Source of the DNA: Clostridium_AD sp050717545
GTDB taxonomy: Bacteria; Bacillota; Clostridia; Clostridiales; Clostridiaceae
Reading direction: 5' to 3'
Assembly: GCF_050717545.1 (NCBI RefSeq)
Contig: NZ_JBOITN010000017.1
Location: forward strand, 132,369-196,368
Length of the DNA stretch: 64,000 bases
In this document: piece after piece, positions 35,368 through 44,684 of the stretch
How positions within the stretch are numbered: position 1 is the first letter of the stretch
Layout: each line of letters opens with the position of its first letter
Made by a program: the position numbers and the translations under genes
The notes under the pieces: generated by a model
Database searches by the model: none
What the model saw: only the letters and a program-made list of their open reading frames with translations
Told to the model about the DNA's origin: nothing

Positions 35368-35919
35368 ATGAGAATTATTGCAGGAAATGCAAGAGGAAGA
35401 AAATTATTGTCACCTGTTGGCATGGGAACAAGGCCAACATTAGATAGAATTAAAGAGTCTATGTTTAGTATAATTCAAAATAAACTAGTTGGAGCTGTTG
35501 TCGTAGATATGTTTTCAGGCACGGGTAGCCTAGGACTTGAAGCAGTGAGTAGGGGCGCTTCAAAATGTTATTTAATTGATATGGGTGATACTACATTTGA
35601 GATGTTACAAAAAAATGTAGATAATTTAAAGTTTAATGATAAATGTGAATGCTTAAAAGGTGATACATATGAATACATGAAGCGATTTGCAAATGAAAAA
35701 ATTATGTTTGACTTAATTTTTATAGATCCGCCATATGCTAAAGATATGATTCCACCTGCGATTGAAATAATTGGTTCAAATGGTCTCTTAAGCAAAGAGG
35801 GGCTAATTATTTGTAAAATAGATTCATCTGAAGAAATATACTCGGGTAATTCAATTATTCACCTTTCGAGTTCAAGAAAATATGGTAACACTCGTGTATT
35901 GTTTTATGAATACAAGTAA
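35368..35919 (+). CDS. rsmD: 16S rRNA guanine-966 N2-methyltransferase
   Basis: A 183-residue SAM methyltransferase. Start ATG 35368 with GGAGG upstream gives the standard MRIIAGNARGRKL N-terminus. Motif I is DMFSGTGSLGLEA and the catalytic motif is DPPY. It precedes coaD, the usual neighbour. Confidence 0.94.
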   Translation: MRIIAGNARGRKLLSPVGMGTRPTLDRIKESMFSIIQNKLVGAVVVDMFSGTGSLGLEAVSRGASKCYLIDMGDTTFEMLQKNVDNLKFNDKCECLKGDTYEYMKRFANEKIMFDLIFIDPPYAKDMIPPAIEIIGSNGLLSKEGLIICKIDSSEEIYSGNSIIHLSSSRKYGNTRVLFYEYK

Positions 35920-36018
35920 TTAAGTAGTAAAGAATTATTGACCTAAATAGATGAAATACGTGGATAATAACAATTTATAATTGTTGCCATATCCAATGGC
36001 AAAATATGGAGGCATAAC

Positions 36019-36501
36019 ATGAAAAAAGCAATTTGCCCTGGAAGTTTTGATCCAATAACAAATGGACATTTAGACATTATCGAAAGGGCTTCTAGAGTTT
36101 TTGAGGAATTAATCGTAGGAGTACTTGTAAATTCTGAAAAAAAATGTCTCTTCACTGCAGATGAGAGAGTAGAGCAAATAAAAAACGCTGTGAAAAATTT
36201 GTCTAACGTTCGCGTTAAGAAGTTTAGTGGGCTACTTGTTCACCTAATGAATGAAGAGGGTGCTACGGTAATTATTAAAGGGCTGAGGAGTGTTTCAGAT
36301 TTTGAATATGAGTTTCAAATGGCATCAATGAATAATAAATTGGATCCAAGTAAGGAAACTGTGTTTATGATGACAAAAACTGAGTATTGTTATATAAGTT
36401 CTTCTTCAGTTAAGCAGGTTGTTATGCTTGGAGGAAGTATTAAAGGATTGGTGCCAGAAGAAATTATTCCAGATATTATTGAAAAAATTAATTTTAAATA
36501 A
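36019..36501 (+). CDS. coaD: Pantetheine-phosphate adenylyltransferase
   Basis: Fourth step of coenzyme A synthesis. The 160 residues contain the nucleotidyltransferase motifs PGSFDPITNGHLD (TxGH) and the YCYISSSSVKQ loop. Confidence 0.96.
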   Translation: MKKAICPGSFDPITNGHLDIIERASRVFEELIVGVLVNSEKKCLFTADERVEQIKNAVKNLSNVRVKKFSGLLVHLMNEEGATVIIKGLRSVSDFEYEFQMASMNNKLDPSKETVFMMTKTEYCYISSSSVKQVVMLGGSIKGLVPEEIIPDIIEKINFK

Positions 36502-36510
36502 GGGGGAAAT

Positions 36511-37035
36511 ATGGATATAATTAAACTTTTAGAATATCTTCAAGGAATTATTGAGAGTTCTTCCAAGATACCCGTTACAGGAAAGGCAGTTATAAATAAA
36601 AAAGAAATACTAGATATAATAGATCAAATTATAAATCATTTGCCGGATGAGTTCAAAAAATCTCAGTGGATATGTGATGAAAAAGAACGAATTATGGGTG
36701 ATGCAAAAAAACAGGCTAAAATTTTTGAAGATGAGACAATTGACAAAATAAGAAGAAGAGTTGAAAAGCAAGACTTAGTTAAAGAAGCGCAGACTCGCGC
36801 TGAAGAAATTATTGCATCAGCTCAGAGAGATGCTAAAATCATGAGACTAGGGGCTAAGGACTATGCTGATGAAACATTATCACAATTAGATAAAGAGATT
36901 GAACTTAAGGGTCAGAAAATGCTTCATAAAATTAAAGGTGACGTTCAAGAATTTTTAATATCTCTCCAGGGAGAGGTTACGGACACAACAACTTCAATAA
37001 GAGAGAATGTAAAAGAATTAAGAAGTATGAAATAG
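36511..37035 (+). CDS. Coiled-coil protein next to coaD, function unknown
   Basis: A 174-residue charged, mostly helical protein with a long coiled coil (about 60-170: KERIMGDAKKQAKIFEDETIDKI and similar repeats). Homologues follow coaD in many Clostridia and are often labelled ATPase or V-ATPase subunit H-like, which is based on the coiled coil and not on an ATP site; none is visible. It may resemble DivIVA-type proteins. The 3' end overlaps the convergent ylbJ gene by 18 bases. Confidence 0.75.
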   Translation: MDIIKLLEYLQGIIESSSKIPVTGKAVINKKEILDIIDQIINHLPDEFKKSQWICDEKERIMGDAKKQAKIFEDETIDKIRRRVEKQDLVKEAQTRAEEIIASAQRDAKIMRLGAKDYADETLSQLDKEIELKGQKMLHKIKGDVQEFLISLQGEVTDTTTSIRENVKELRSMK

Positions 37036-38196
37036 TTTAATTATATTTATGAGTAATATCGGTACAAATAAAATCAATAATATTAAAAAATATAAATTAC
37101 CACTTTTATATGTACCTATAGTATTAAAAGTAAAAACAGATGAAGTATGTAGAAAAACATAATATAAAATTATTGTTAGAATTGATGAGATTATACCTTG
37201 AATGAATTTTCGAGATATGTATTTTTTTATTGAGACATCATATTTATAGGTATAGCTATAAACTTGAGAAATTATAGATAAACCACTAAAAGCAATTAAA
37301 AAACTCAAAACTGGGAGTTTTATATACAGATTTGAATTACTAGATGCTATTAAATAACACCCATTGGTCATCTCAAGCATACCTAAGAGCAAGCCTTCTA
37401 CAAAATTGCTGGAAGAGCCAATAATTGAAGAAAACTTATTAAGGGCAATGTTAAATAAGACATTGTCCTTAATCATTCCTGTTATTACAGAAAACACTAC
37501 GATAAAACCACCTATGTTTAAAGAATTTTTCAAGGCATCTTCAATGCTACTTTTTAATATCATACCAATATTTTCATTAGATTTAGTATTTCTTGAAAAA
37601 TTGCTACTCCTATTTTTAATTTTAAAACAAGAACTTTTTGATGGAATAATAAATCCCATAAGGGTGCATGAGAGAATATTAGATAGTAATAATATATAAC
37701 CTATTTTATTGCTTAGCATCATAGAGGCACCAACTGAACCTATAATAAATAGAGGACTAGAATTAGATGCAATGTTTAACAATCTTTCGCAGGTGTTTAA
37801 ATCAATTATATCTTTTTCGTACAAGTCGCAAGCATACCTTGCGCCTAAGGGATAACCACATAATAGGCTAATTAAAAGTGCAAAATTACATTCTTTTGGT
37901 AATTTCAATGGTGTGCAGATAAAGCTACCTAATAATTTAGAGTAAATATTAATGCCATCGTAGCTTATTATAATGTTTATTACAACTAAAAATGGGAAAA
38001 GAGAAGGGAAAATAGCGTTGAAAAATAATTTTGCACCTGATATAGTATATTCGATACATATATTTGGCTCTAATATTATTTGAAGTATAATAAGGGAACA
38101 AATTATTGTTACAGATAGATTCATTTTTAAAGTTTTAAATAGCTTATATAACAATAACATTATGGAAATTAATAATATGACTAATAATAATTTCAA
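37018..38196 (-). CDS. ylbJ: Sporulation integral membrane protein YlbJ
   Basis: A 392-residue multi-pass membrane protein with gate-like nucleoside-transporter domains (SGAKLFFNAIFPSLFPFLVV; LCGYPLGARYACDLYE; GLLLGMLEMTNG). YlbJ is needed for spore cortex formation in B. subtilis and is sigma-E controlled there. The start is TTG with AAGGGG upstream. It is convergent with the coiled-coil gene and the stop regions overlap. Confidence 0.92.
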   Translation of the reverse strand: MKLLLVILLISIMLLLYKLFKTLKMNLSVTIICSLIILQIILEPNICIEYTISGAKLFFNAIFPSLFPFLVVINIIISYDGINIYSKLLGSFICTPLKLPKECNFALLISLLCGYPLGARYACDLYEKDIIDLNTCERLLNIASNSSPLFIIGSVGASMMLSNKIGYILLLSNILSCTLMGFIIPSKSSCFKIKNRSSNFSRNTKSNENIGMILKSSIEDALKNSLNIGGFIVVFSVITGMIKDNVLFNIALNKFSSIIGSSSNFVEGLLLGMLEMTNGCYLIASSNSNLYIKLPVLSFLIAFSGLSIISQVYSYTYKYDVSIKKYISRKFIQGIISSILTIILYYVFLHTSSVFTFNTIGTYKSGNLYFLILLILFVPILLINIIKLFHTS

Positions 38197-38280
38197 TGAG
38201 TAGCCCCTTTTTATAGTATTACTGTTTTAAATATATTTGAATCTTAATAAACTTATGTGTTGAAAGCACTAATTTTAAAT

Positions 38281-38321
38281 AAATAAATGCTACTATCTTT
38301 TAAAGAAAGTAGCATTTATTT
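38281..38321 (-). terminator. Terminator of tmcAL
   Basis: The arms at 38281-38300 and 38302-38321 match at 19 of 20 positions with a 1-base centre, so the innermost pairs open into a loop. It immediately follows the tmcAL stop on the minus strand. Confidence 0.7.
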
Positions 38322-39544
38322 TAATCTATAATAATAGGGGATATTAAATAATCGCTGTTTGGATTTATATTACTATTTAGAAGGCTGTAAGCTCTTGTGG
38401 ACTGAATGTCCAAACGCATAATGTCATTTAACTTTTTTGGAATTTTAGTGTAAAGTGGAATGCTGCTGTTAGATTTTATAGATTTTAGAATTGACTTCCC
38501 ATTTGAGTTAAAACCTAAAATTCTAGCATAGGGACAAGGCATAGATCTTAATTTTTTAGTATTAAAGTTATCAAACCCTATAAAATATTGGCATAATATT
38601 CTACTTATTCTACTATAAGTGTAGCGCTTGCTTTTTATACCTTCAATTGCAGTAGAGTATCTGTTATTATTTTGCAAAGATTTAATAATTCTATTATCAA
38701 GGCCTTCAGACACATCTGGTAAATTTACTAAAGTGTTTTTGGAACAAGCCGATTTATATTTAATGTATGGAAACATAGAATCTTCAAATATAAATTTTTC
38801 ATTTTTTGAGTACAACTTTTGAATTTCATATAACACAGAACTTGGAACGTAGGCCTCAAGTTCTGTCAAAGAACCATTATCTTTCAAAAACTTTCTTATG
38901 GCACTAGCACTTGAAAATTTATTGCCAAGTAGATTACTATCATAAGAGGCTCCTTCTCTTTTTAAAGTGTAGGGCGAGATAGAACTATTTAATTTAATTA
39001 GACTCTTGCAATACTCAATGCCAAGTATATTATTTGATGACTTTAAAAAATCACTTAATAATAAGTTTGATATGTTGGTGTCTGCATTTTTAAAATAATC
39101 AGAAAGGGCATTAGCTCTTGCTACAGGGTAGCCATTACCAGCATCCAGATAAGTTTTTAACAATGATTTAAATTGATGGGGCTCTTCATACAGTAGATTA
39201 GATATAGTAGATATATCATTAATATCTCCATGTTCGCTACCAAAGCAAATGTTATCTACTACTGCCAGACTATTTAAAAGACTCACAGCTCCGAATGAGA
39301 AAAATTCTGCTGAGGATATACTGTAAATAGATGGAAGTTCTATTACTAAATCTACACCATTATTTAATGCCATTCTAGTTTTTGTCCATTTGTCTATACT
39401 TGATGGAATTCCACGTTGAGCAAAATTTCCACTCATGACACAAATTAAGGCGTCGGAGTTTGTAATCTCTTTGGTTTTATTAATATGATATACATGACCG
39501 TTATGTAATGGATTATATTCAACAATTATTCCAGAAATGTTCAT
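38321..39544 (-). CDS. tmcAL: tRNA(Met) cytidine acetate ligase (YlbM)
   Basis: Makes N4-acetylcytidine at the wobble position of elongator tRNA-Met using acetate and ATP. The 407 residues start with GIIVEYNPLHNGHVYH (the HxGH nucleotidyltransferase motif) followed by VMSGNFAQRG. It is divergent from pta, which with ackA handles acetyl phosphate and acetate, a frequent clostridial arrangement. RBS GAGGTG. Confidence 0.93.
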   Translation of the reverse strand: MNISGIIVEYNPLHNGHVYHINKTKEITNSDALICVMSGNFAQRGIPSSIDKWTKTRMALNNGVDLVIELPSIYSISSAEFFSFGAVSLLNSLAVVDNICFGSEHGDINDISTISNLLYEEPHQFKSLLKTYLDAGNGYPVARANALSDYFKNADTNISNLLLSDFLKSSNNILGIEYCKSLIKLNSSISPYTLKREGASYDSNLLGNKFSSASAIRKFLKDNGSLTELEAYVPSSVLYEIQKLYSKNEKFIFEDSMFPYIKYKSACSKNTLVNLPDVSEGLDNRIIKSLQNNNRYSTAIEGIKSKRYTYSRISRILCQYFIGFDNFNTKKLRSMPCPYARILGFNSNGKSILKSIKSNSSIPLYTKIPKKLNDIMRLDIQSTRAYSLLNSNINPNSDYLISPIIID

Positions 39545-39907
39545 TAATTCACCTCGCGTAAGTTAATATTAATATGATAACATATAATAAGTATAAGCTA
39601 ATAATTTATGTATAAAAAGACATTATTAAAAATACTTGATATTTTAAGTGAATATATTAGTAAATATACTTTGCGAATATTGTTAAAAATATATCTATAA
39701 ATCTATTATATGCATAAAATAAATTATTGAAAGTAGATGTACCAAGGCATAAAGTGAAAAAGAATGAAAATTATGAATATATAGAATATATTATATACAA
39801 ATCATTTTGATTTTTAAGTTGAAATGTGTAGGTGAATAGGTGTAATATAATAATATTGTATATTATTGATGATTATAAGTTAATAATAACTGAGAGGAGA
39901 AATAAGA
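39545..39907. other. 363-bp intergenic region between tmcAL and pta
   Basis: Very AT-rich. On the plus strand a possible promoter is TTGAAA (39819-39824), 18 bases, TAATAT (39843-39848), about 60 bases before pta. The rest shows no ORF, hairpin or repeat that I can support. Confidence 0.4.
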
Positions 39908-40909
39908 ATGACATTTATAGAGAAAATATGTAAAAAAGCACAAGCAGATAAAAAAAGAATAGTACTTCCAGAAGGTGAAGAGGAGAGAACTATAAGAGCT
40001 AGTGAGATCATCAAAAACAAATCATTGGCTGACGTAGTATTAATTGGGGATATAAGTGTAATTAAAGCAAAAGCAGTTAAATTCGGAGTTAACATTGAAG
40101 GTATAGAAATTGCAGACCCAAAAACTTCTGATAAAGCTGAAATTTATGCAAAAGAATTTTATGAATTAAGAAAAAAGAAAGGTATGACTATAGAGAAAGC
40201 AGCAGAGATAGTAAAAGATCCTGTATATTTTGCAACCATGATGCTTAAAATGGGAGAAGTCGATGGAATGGTTTCCGGAGCTGTGCATTATACTGGCGAT
40301 TTACTTAGACCTGGAATGCAAATAATTAAAACAGCACCGGGAATGAAGATTGTTTCAAGTTTCTTTATAATTGAATTGCCTTACAATCATTTTGGAGAAA
40401 ACGGACTACTTTTATTTGGAGATTCTGCTGTTAATATAAACCCTAATGCAGAAGAACTCGCAAATATAGCTATTAGTACTGCAGATAATGCAAAATCATT
40501 ATGTGATTTTGAACCTAAGGTTGCATTGTTATCTTTTTCTACTAGAGGAAGTGCAAAACATGAATTTGTTGATAAAGTAGTGGAAGCTACTGAAATTGCA
40601 AGAGCTGCTAGACCAGATTTACAAATTGATGGCGAACTTCAGTTAGATGCTGCCATTGTATGTTCTGTAGCAAATCTAAAAGCGCCAGATAGTACTGTTG
40701 CCGGATATGCAAATGTTTTAATATTCCCAGATATACAATCAGGAAACATTGGATATAAATTAGTGCAAAGATTTGCTAAAGCAAAAGCTATTGGACCAAT
40801 TTGCCAAGGATTTGCTAAACCTATTAATGATTTATCAAGAGGATGTAATGTAGAAGATATAGTTAGTGTTGTTGCAGTAACTGCTGTTCAAGCTCAAACT
40901 CGAGCATAA
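39908..40909 (+). CDS. pta: Phosphate acetyltransferase
   Basis: Converts acetyl-CoA to acetyl phosphate. The 333 residues contain PEGEEERTIRA, the GMVSGAVHYTGDLLRPG active-site region and ELQLDAAI, as in the short Pta form. RBS GAGAGGAG. It forms the acetate-forming pair with ackA. Confidence 0.96.
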   Translation: MTFIEKICKKAQADKKRIVLPEGEEERTIRASEIIKNKSLADVVLIGDISVIKAKAVKFGVNIEGIEIADPKTSDKAEIYAKEFYELRKKKGMTIEKAAEIVKDPVYFATMMLKMGEVDGMVSGAVHYTGDLLRPGMQIIKTAPGMKIVSSFFIIELPYNHFGENGLLLFGDSAVNINPNAEELANIAISTADNAKSLCDFEPKVALLSFSTRGSAKHEFVDKVVEATEIARAARPDLQIDGELQLDAAIVCSVANLKAPDSTVAGYANVLIFPDIQSGNIGYKLVQRFAKAKAIGPICQGFAKPINDLSRGCNVEDIVSVVAVTAVQAQTRA

Positions 40910-40955
40910 TTTTGTATGAAAACATTTAGTATATAATAATTAGGGAGGCAAATTT

Positions 40956-42146
40956 ATGAAAATATTAGTTATAAATTGTGGAAGTTCATCTCTTAAGTAT
41001 CAGTTGATAGACATGGAAAATGAAAAATGTTTAGCCCTTGGACTTGTAGAAAGAATTGGAATAGAAGGATCAAAATTAACACAAAAAGTTAATGGAGAGA
41101 AATATATTATTGAAGAAGCAATGAAGGATCATACAGATGCTATTAGATTAGTAATTGGTGCTCTTGTAGATGCTCAGCATGGCGTTATTAAAGAATTATC
41201 AGAAATAGGAGCTGTAGGACATAGAGTAGTTCATGGTGGTGAAAAATATGCGCAATCAGTTGCAATTAATGATGAAGTAATGAAGATTTTAGAAGAATGT
41301 TCAAAACTAGCACCTCTTCACAACCCAGCTAACATAATTGGAATTAACGCTTGCAAAGAGCTTATGCCAAATGTACCAATGGTAGCTGTATTTGATACTT
41401 CATTTCACCAAACAATGCCAGAATGTGCATACATATACCCACTTCCATATGATCTTTATACTGATTATGGTGTTAGAAAATATGGATTCCACGGAACATC
41501 TCACAGATATGTTTCGGGTAAAGCAGCAGGGATGATGGGTAAGGACATAAAGGATTTAAAATTAATTACTTGTCACTTAGGAAATGGAGCAAGTACTGCT
41601 GCAATTCAAAATGGTAAATCAGTAGAAACAAGTATGGGTTTTACTCCGCTTGAAGGAATAGCTATGGGAACTAGATGTGGAAGTATTGATCCAGCTATAG
41701 TAACATATATTATGAAAGAAAAGAATCTAACTATTGAACAAGTAAATGATATGATGAATAAAGAATCTGGAGTGCTAGGAATATCAGGAGTAAGCAGTGA
41801 TTTTAGGGATATAGAAGATGCTGCATGGAAAGATGGAAATCATAGGGCACAACTTGCACTTGATGTATTCTGTTATAAAGTTAAACAATTTATAGGTTCT
41901 TATGTTGCAGTAATGGGTGGAGTAGATGCAATTGTATTTACTGCAGGACTTGGTGAAAATTCTCCGGAAACTAGGGAGCAAATATGTAGTGGATTAGAGT
42001 TTTTTGGCGCAGTTATAGATAAAACTAAGAATAATACTCGCGGAAAAGACGCAGAAATCAGCACTGATGATTCAACAACTAAAATATTTGTTATACCAAC
42101 AAACGAAGAATTAGTAATTGCAAGAGACACATTGGATTTAATATAA
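40956..42146 (+). CDS. ackA: Acetate kinase
   Basis: Produces ATP and acetate from acetyl phosphate. The 396 residues contain NCGSSSLKYQL, VGHRVVHGGEKY, FDTSFHQTMP, HLGNGAST, FTPLEGIAMGTRCG and the C-terminal NEELVIARDT. It is 46 bases downstream of pta. No clear terminator follows; the next promoter starts 32 bases later. Confidence 0.97.
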   Translation: MKILVINCGSSSLKYQLIDMENEKCLALGLVERIGIEGSKLTQKVNGEKYIIEEAMKDHTDAIRLVIGALVDAQHGVIKELSEIGAVGHRVVHGGEKYAQSVAINDEVMKILEECSKLAPLHNPANIIGINACKELMPNVPMVAVFDTSFHQTMPECAYIYPLPYDLYTDYGVRKYGFHGTSHRYVSGKAAGMMGKDIKDLKLITCHLGNGASTAAIQNGKSVETSMGFTPLEGIAMGTRCGSIDPAIVTYIMKEKNLTIEQVNDMMNKESGVLGISGVSSDFRDIEDAAWKDGNHRAQLALDVFCYKVKQFIGSYVAVMGGVDAIVFTAGLGENSPETREQICSGLEFFGAVIDKTKNNTRGKDAEISTDDSTTKIFVIPTNEELVIARDTLDLI

Positions 42147-42178
42147 TAAAATCATATAAGGATTTTGATAAATAATTC

Positions 42179-42207
42179 TTGACTTTTTACTTGATTGTTT
42201 ATATAAT
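42179..42207 (+). promoter_or_regulatory. Strong sigma-A promoter for DUF177-rpmF
   Basis: TTGACT (42179-42184), 17-base spacer, TATAAT (42202-42207). Transcription would start near 42214, giving a leader of about 140 bases. Confidence 0.75.
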
Positions 42208-42233
42208 AAACTGTGTTTGATGTAAGTAAAAAA

Positions 42234-42331
42234 CAATTTAGTTAGGAGGGACGCAGAAGCTTTGCTCGAGCTGTATAATTTATTTATACAAGGTATAAAG
42301 ATTTTTCTTTATACGAGAAAAAACTAAATTG
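42234..42331 (+). ncRNA. Structured 5' leader upstream of DUF177-rpmF
   Basis: A closing stem CAATTTAGTT (42234-42243) pairs perfectly with AACTAAATTG (42322-42331). Inside are AGGAGGG (42244-42250), a small CAG...CTG stem with AAGC/GCT, and a perfect 9-bp hairpin (42293-42301 with 42306-42314, TTTT loop). A TTG frame of 21 codons starts at 42262 after AGGAGGG and ends at 42327. No T-run follows, so transcription attenuation is not obvious. A ribosomal-protein leader or leader-peptide control is possible. Confidence 0.5.
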
Positions 42332-42356
42332 AATTTAGTAATTCAGAGTGAATAGT

Positions 42357-42857
42357 ATGTTAATAGATATTTCAGAATTATTTAGCAATAAAAAAACAAG
42401 AAAAAAAATTCAATTAGATTTAGAAAAAGAAAAATTTTTCTATGATAATGAATTTATAGGGTTTTCTAAGCCAGTTAAGTTAGATTTGCTTTTGAAGCCA
42501 TATGGTGATGAAATAGATTTAACTGGGAGTATTGAGGCTGAACTATTACTTGCTTGTTCTAGGTGTCTTGAGACCTTTTCTTATTCAATACATATTGAAT
42601 TAAATGAAAGACTATCGAAAACTCTAAAGAGTGAAGATGAGGATATTATTTTTATTGAAGATGATAGATTAGATCTAAATGAAATTGTGGAAAATAATAT
42701 CATTTCTATTCTGCCTATAAAAAAACTTTGTAATAAAGATTGTAAAGGCTTATGCCATCAGTGTGGAATCAATTTAAATCATAGTTCATGTAAATGTGAA
42801 TTTGATGATGTTGATCCAAGGTTGGCAAAATTAAAAAATTTGTTTTCAACTGATTAA
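42357..42857 (+). CDS. yceD: DUF177 (YceD) protein, rRNA-associated
   Basis: A 166-residue DUF177 protein always found before rpmF, and implicated in 23S rRNA accumulation in other bacteria. C-terminal cysteines (CNKDCKGLCHQCGINLNHSSCKC) suggest a zinc site. The start is uncertain: ATG 42357 has only AGAGTG before it, and GTG 42348 is an alternative. The weak ribosome binding site may be related to the structured leader. Confidence 0.88.
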   Translation: MLIDISELFSNKKTRKKIQLDLEKEKFFYDNEFIGFSKPVKLDLLLKPYGDEIDLTGSIEAELLLACSRCLETFSYSIHIELNERLSKTLKSEDEDIIFIEDDRLDLNEIVENNIISILPIKKLCNKDCKGLCHQCGINLNHSSCKCEFDDVDPRLAKLKNLFSTD

Positions 42858-42869
42858 GGAGGTGTTACA

Positions 42870-43055
42870 ATGGGAAATCCTGCTAGAAAATTTTCAAAAG
42901 GTAGAAGAGATTCTCGAAGAGCGCAAACATTTAAACTTGGTTTACCAGGAATAGTTGAGTGCCCTCAGTGCCACGACATGAAGCTTGCTCACAGAGTATG
43001 TAAAAACTGTGGATATTACAAAAATAGAGAAGTAGTTGTTATGGAAGCAAAATAA
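42870..43055 (+). CDS. rpmF: Ribosomal protein L32, zinc-binding form
   Basis: A 61-residue 50S protein starting MGNPARKFSKGRRDSRRAQ, with zinc ribbon CPQC and CKNC. AAGGAGGTG upstream. Ends before a strong terminator. Confidence 0.96.
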   Translation: MGNPARKFSKGRRDSRRAQTFKLGLPGIVECPQCHDMKLAHRVCKNCGYYKNREVVVMEAK

Positions 43056-43056
43056 G

Positions 43057-43084
43057 AAGAAAGTCGAAAGACTTTCTTTTTTAT
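43057..43084 (+). terminator. Terminator of rpmF
   Basis: A perfect 9-bp stem (43057-43065 with 43070-43078), GAAA tetraloop and T-run. Confidence 0.9.
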
Positions 43085-43220
43085 TTTCAGATAAAAATGT
43101 AATTATATTTAATTTTAGCATTTTAAATGATAGGAATAATTTGGCGATATGGTATATAATATAAAGGTAGATATAATATAAGTCTTTTGGTTTAAAGGCA
43201 CATTTAAAGTGAGGTTTAAA

Positions 43221-44213
43221 ATGGTAGTTGTTGTAGATGGTATGGGTGGAGATTTTTCCCCAAATGCTGTGGTTGAAGGATGCATTTCAGCAATAAAAGA
43301 ATATGACGTAGATATATTAATAACTGGACCTGAGGATTTAATTCAAATGGAACTAAGAAAATATAACTATGACACAAGTAAAATTAAGATTGTTGATGCT
43401 AAGGAAGTTATCAGTACAAACGAACATCCAGTAATGGCAATTAAACGTAAAAAAGGATCAAGCTTGGTAAAAGCATTAAATCTTGTGAAAAGTGGTGAGG
43501 CAGATGCTATTATTTCAGCTGGAAGCACTGGAGCTTTTTTAGCTGGATGTACATTAATAGTAGGCAGAATAAAAGGTATAGATAGACCAGCATTAGCCCC
43601 AGTAGTTCCGGGTAAAAACGGGCCATTTATGATAATTGATTGTGGTGCAAATGCGGAATGTAAACCTCATTATTTAGTACAGTTTGGACTTATGGGGAAA
43701 ACGTATTTTGAAAACATTTTAACGATGAATAATCCATCAGTTGGCCTTGTGAATATAGGTACTGAAGAAGAAAAAGGTAATGAACTTTCAAAGTCTGCTC
43801 ATCAGTTATTGAAAGGGGCAAATTTAAATTTTGTAGGTAACGTAGAAGCTAGAGAAATTCCAACTGGTGATGTTAATGTCTTAGTTTGTGATGGTTTCAC
43901 AGGCAATGTAATACTTAAATTATATGAAGGCACAGTTGCTACGATATTTGATTTGTTAAAAGCAGAAATAATGAAATCTTTCAAAACTAAAATTGGAGGG
44001 ATTTTATTAAAACCTGTTTTTAGAAAGTTTAAAAAAGATTTTGATTATAAAGAATATGGTGGGGCTGCATTCCTTGGGGTAAACGGAATCTGCATAAAAG
44101 CCCATGGGAATTCAGATGCTAAAGCCTTTAAAAATGCAATTGGTCAGGCTACTATATTTTACGAAAATAAGGTGGTAGATAAATTAAAACTGGAAATAGA
44201 AAAATTATCTTAG
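43221..44213 (+). CDS. plsX: Phosphate acyltransferase PlsX
   Basis: Makes acyl-phosphate from acyl-ACP for phospholipid synthesis. ATG 43221 follows GTGAGG by 6 bases and gives MVVVVDGMGGDFSPNAVVEG. The 330 residues also contain SAGSTGAFLAG and the C-terminal AHGNSDAKAFKNAI. acpP follows. No FapR-like operator was recognised. Confidence 0.95.
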   Translation: MVVVVDGMGGDFSPNAVVEGCISAIKEYDVDILITGPEDLIQMELRKYNYDTSKIKIVDAKEVISTNEHPVMAIKRKKGSSLVKALNLVKSGEADAIISAGSTGAFLAGCTLIVGRIKGIDRPALAPVVPGKNGPFMIIDCGANAECKPHYLVQFGLMGKTYFENILTMNNPSVGLVNIGTEEEKGNELSKSAHQLLKGANLNFVGNVEAREIPTGDVNVLVCDGFTGNVILKLYEGTVATIFDLLKAEIMKSFKTKIGGILLKPVFRKFKKDFDYKEYGGAAFLGVNGICIKAHGNSDAKAFKNAIGQATIFYENKVVDKLKLEIEKLS

Positions 44214-44285
44214 GATGAAAAGAATATAAATGATAATTTCAAATAATTTTTATGTATAATTTAAAATAAAGGAGGTGAAAATATT

Positions 44286-44516
44286 ATGTTTGAAAAAATT
44301 AGAGCATGCATTGCATCACAATTAAGCATAGATGAAGAAGAAATAAAAATGGAGTCATCTTTTATGAATAATTTAGGTGCTGATTCCCTTGATATAGTTG
44401 AATTGATTATGTCTTTAGAAGAGGAATACGATATAGAAATTCCTGATGAAGATGTTGAGAAAATTGTGACTGTTGGTGATATTGTTGAGTATATTAAAGC
44501 CCATTCTGAGGAATAA
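44286..44516 (+). CDS. acpP: Acyl carrier protein
   Basis: A 76-residue carrier. The phosphopantetheine serine is in LGADSLDIVEL (around Ser38). AAGGAGGTG upstream. Confidence 0.97.
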   Translation: MFEKIRACIASQLSIDEEEIKMESSFMNNLGADSLDIVELIMSLEEEYDIEIPDEDVEKIVTVGDIVEYIKAHSEE

Positions 44517-44519
44517 CCT

Positions 44520-44543
44520 ATGGCCCCGCATCACTGGGGGCAT
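44520..44543 (+). other. GC-rich stem-loop between acpP and rnc
   Basis: TGGCCCC (44521-44527) pairs with GGGGGCA (44536-44542) with one mismatch and an 8-base loop. It is striking in this AT-rich context but lacks a T-run, so it may be a processing or partial-termination element. The rest of the 168-bp gap holds no ORF. Confidence 0.35.
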
Positions 44544-44684
44544 TGAGTTTCTTCAAGCTTATTTTTGAATTTACTATAGAAAATATTTTATATAAAAAGC
44601 TAAAGTAAATTGAATAATAAACTTGAATGACTTTTTTAAATGAAGAAAAATATGCAAATAAACTTCCGAAAAGGAGTAATAATT

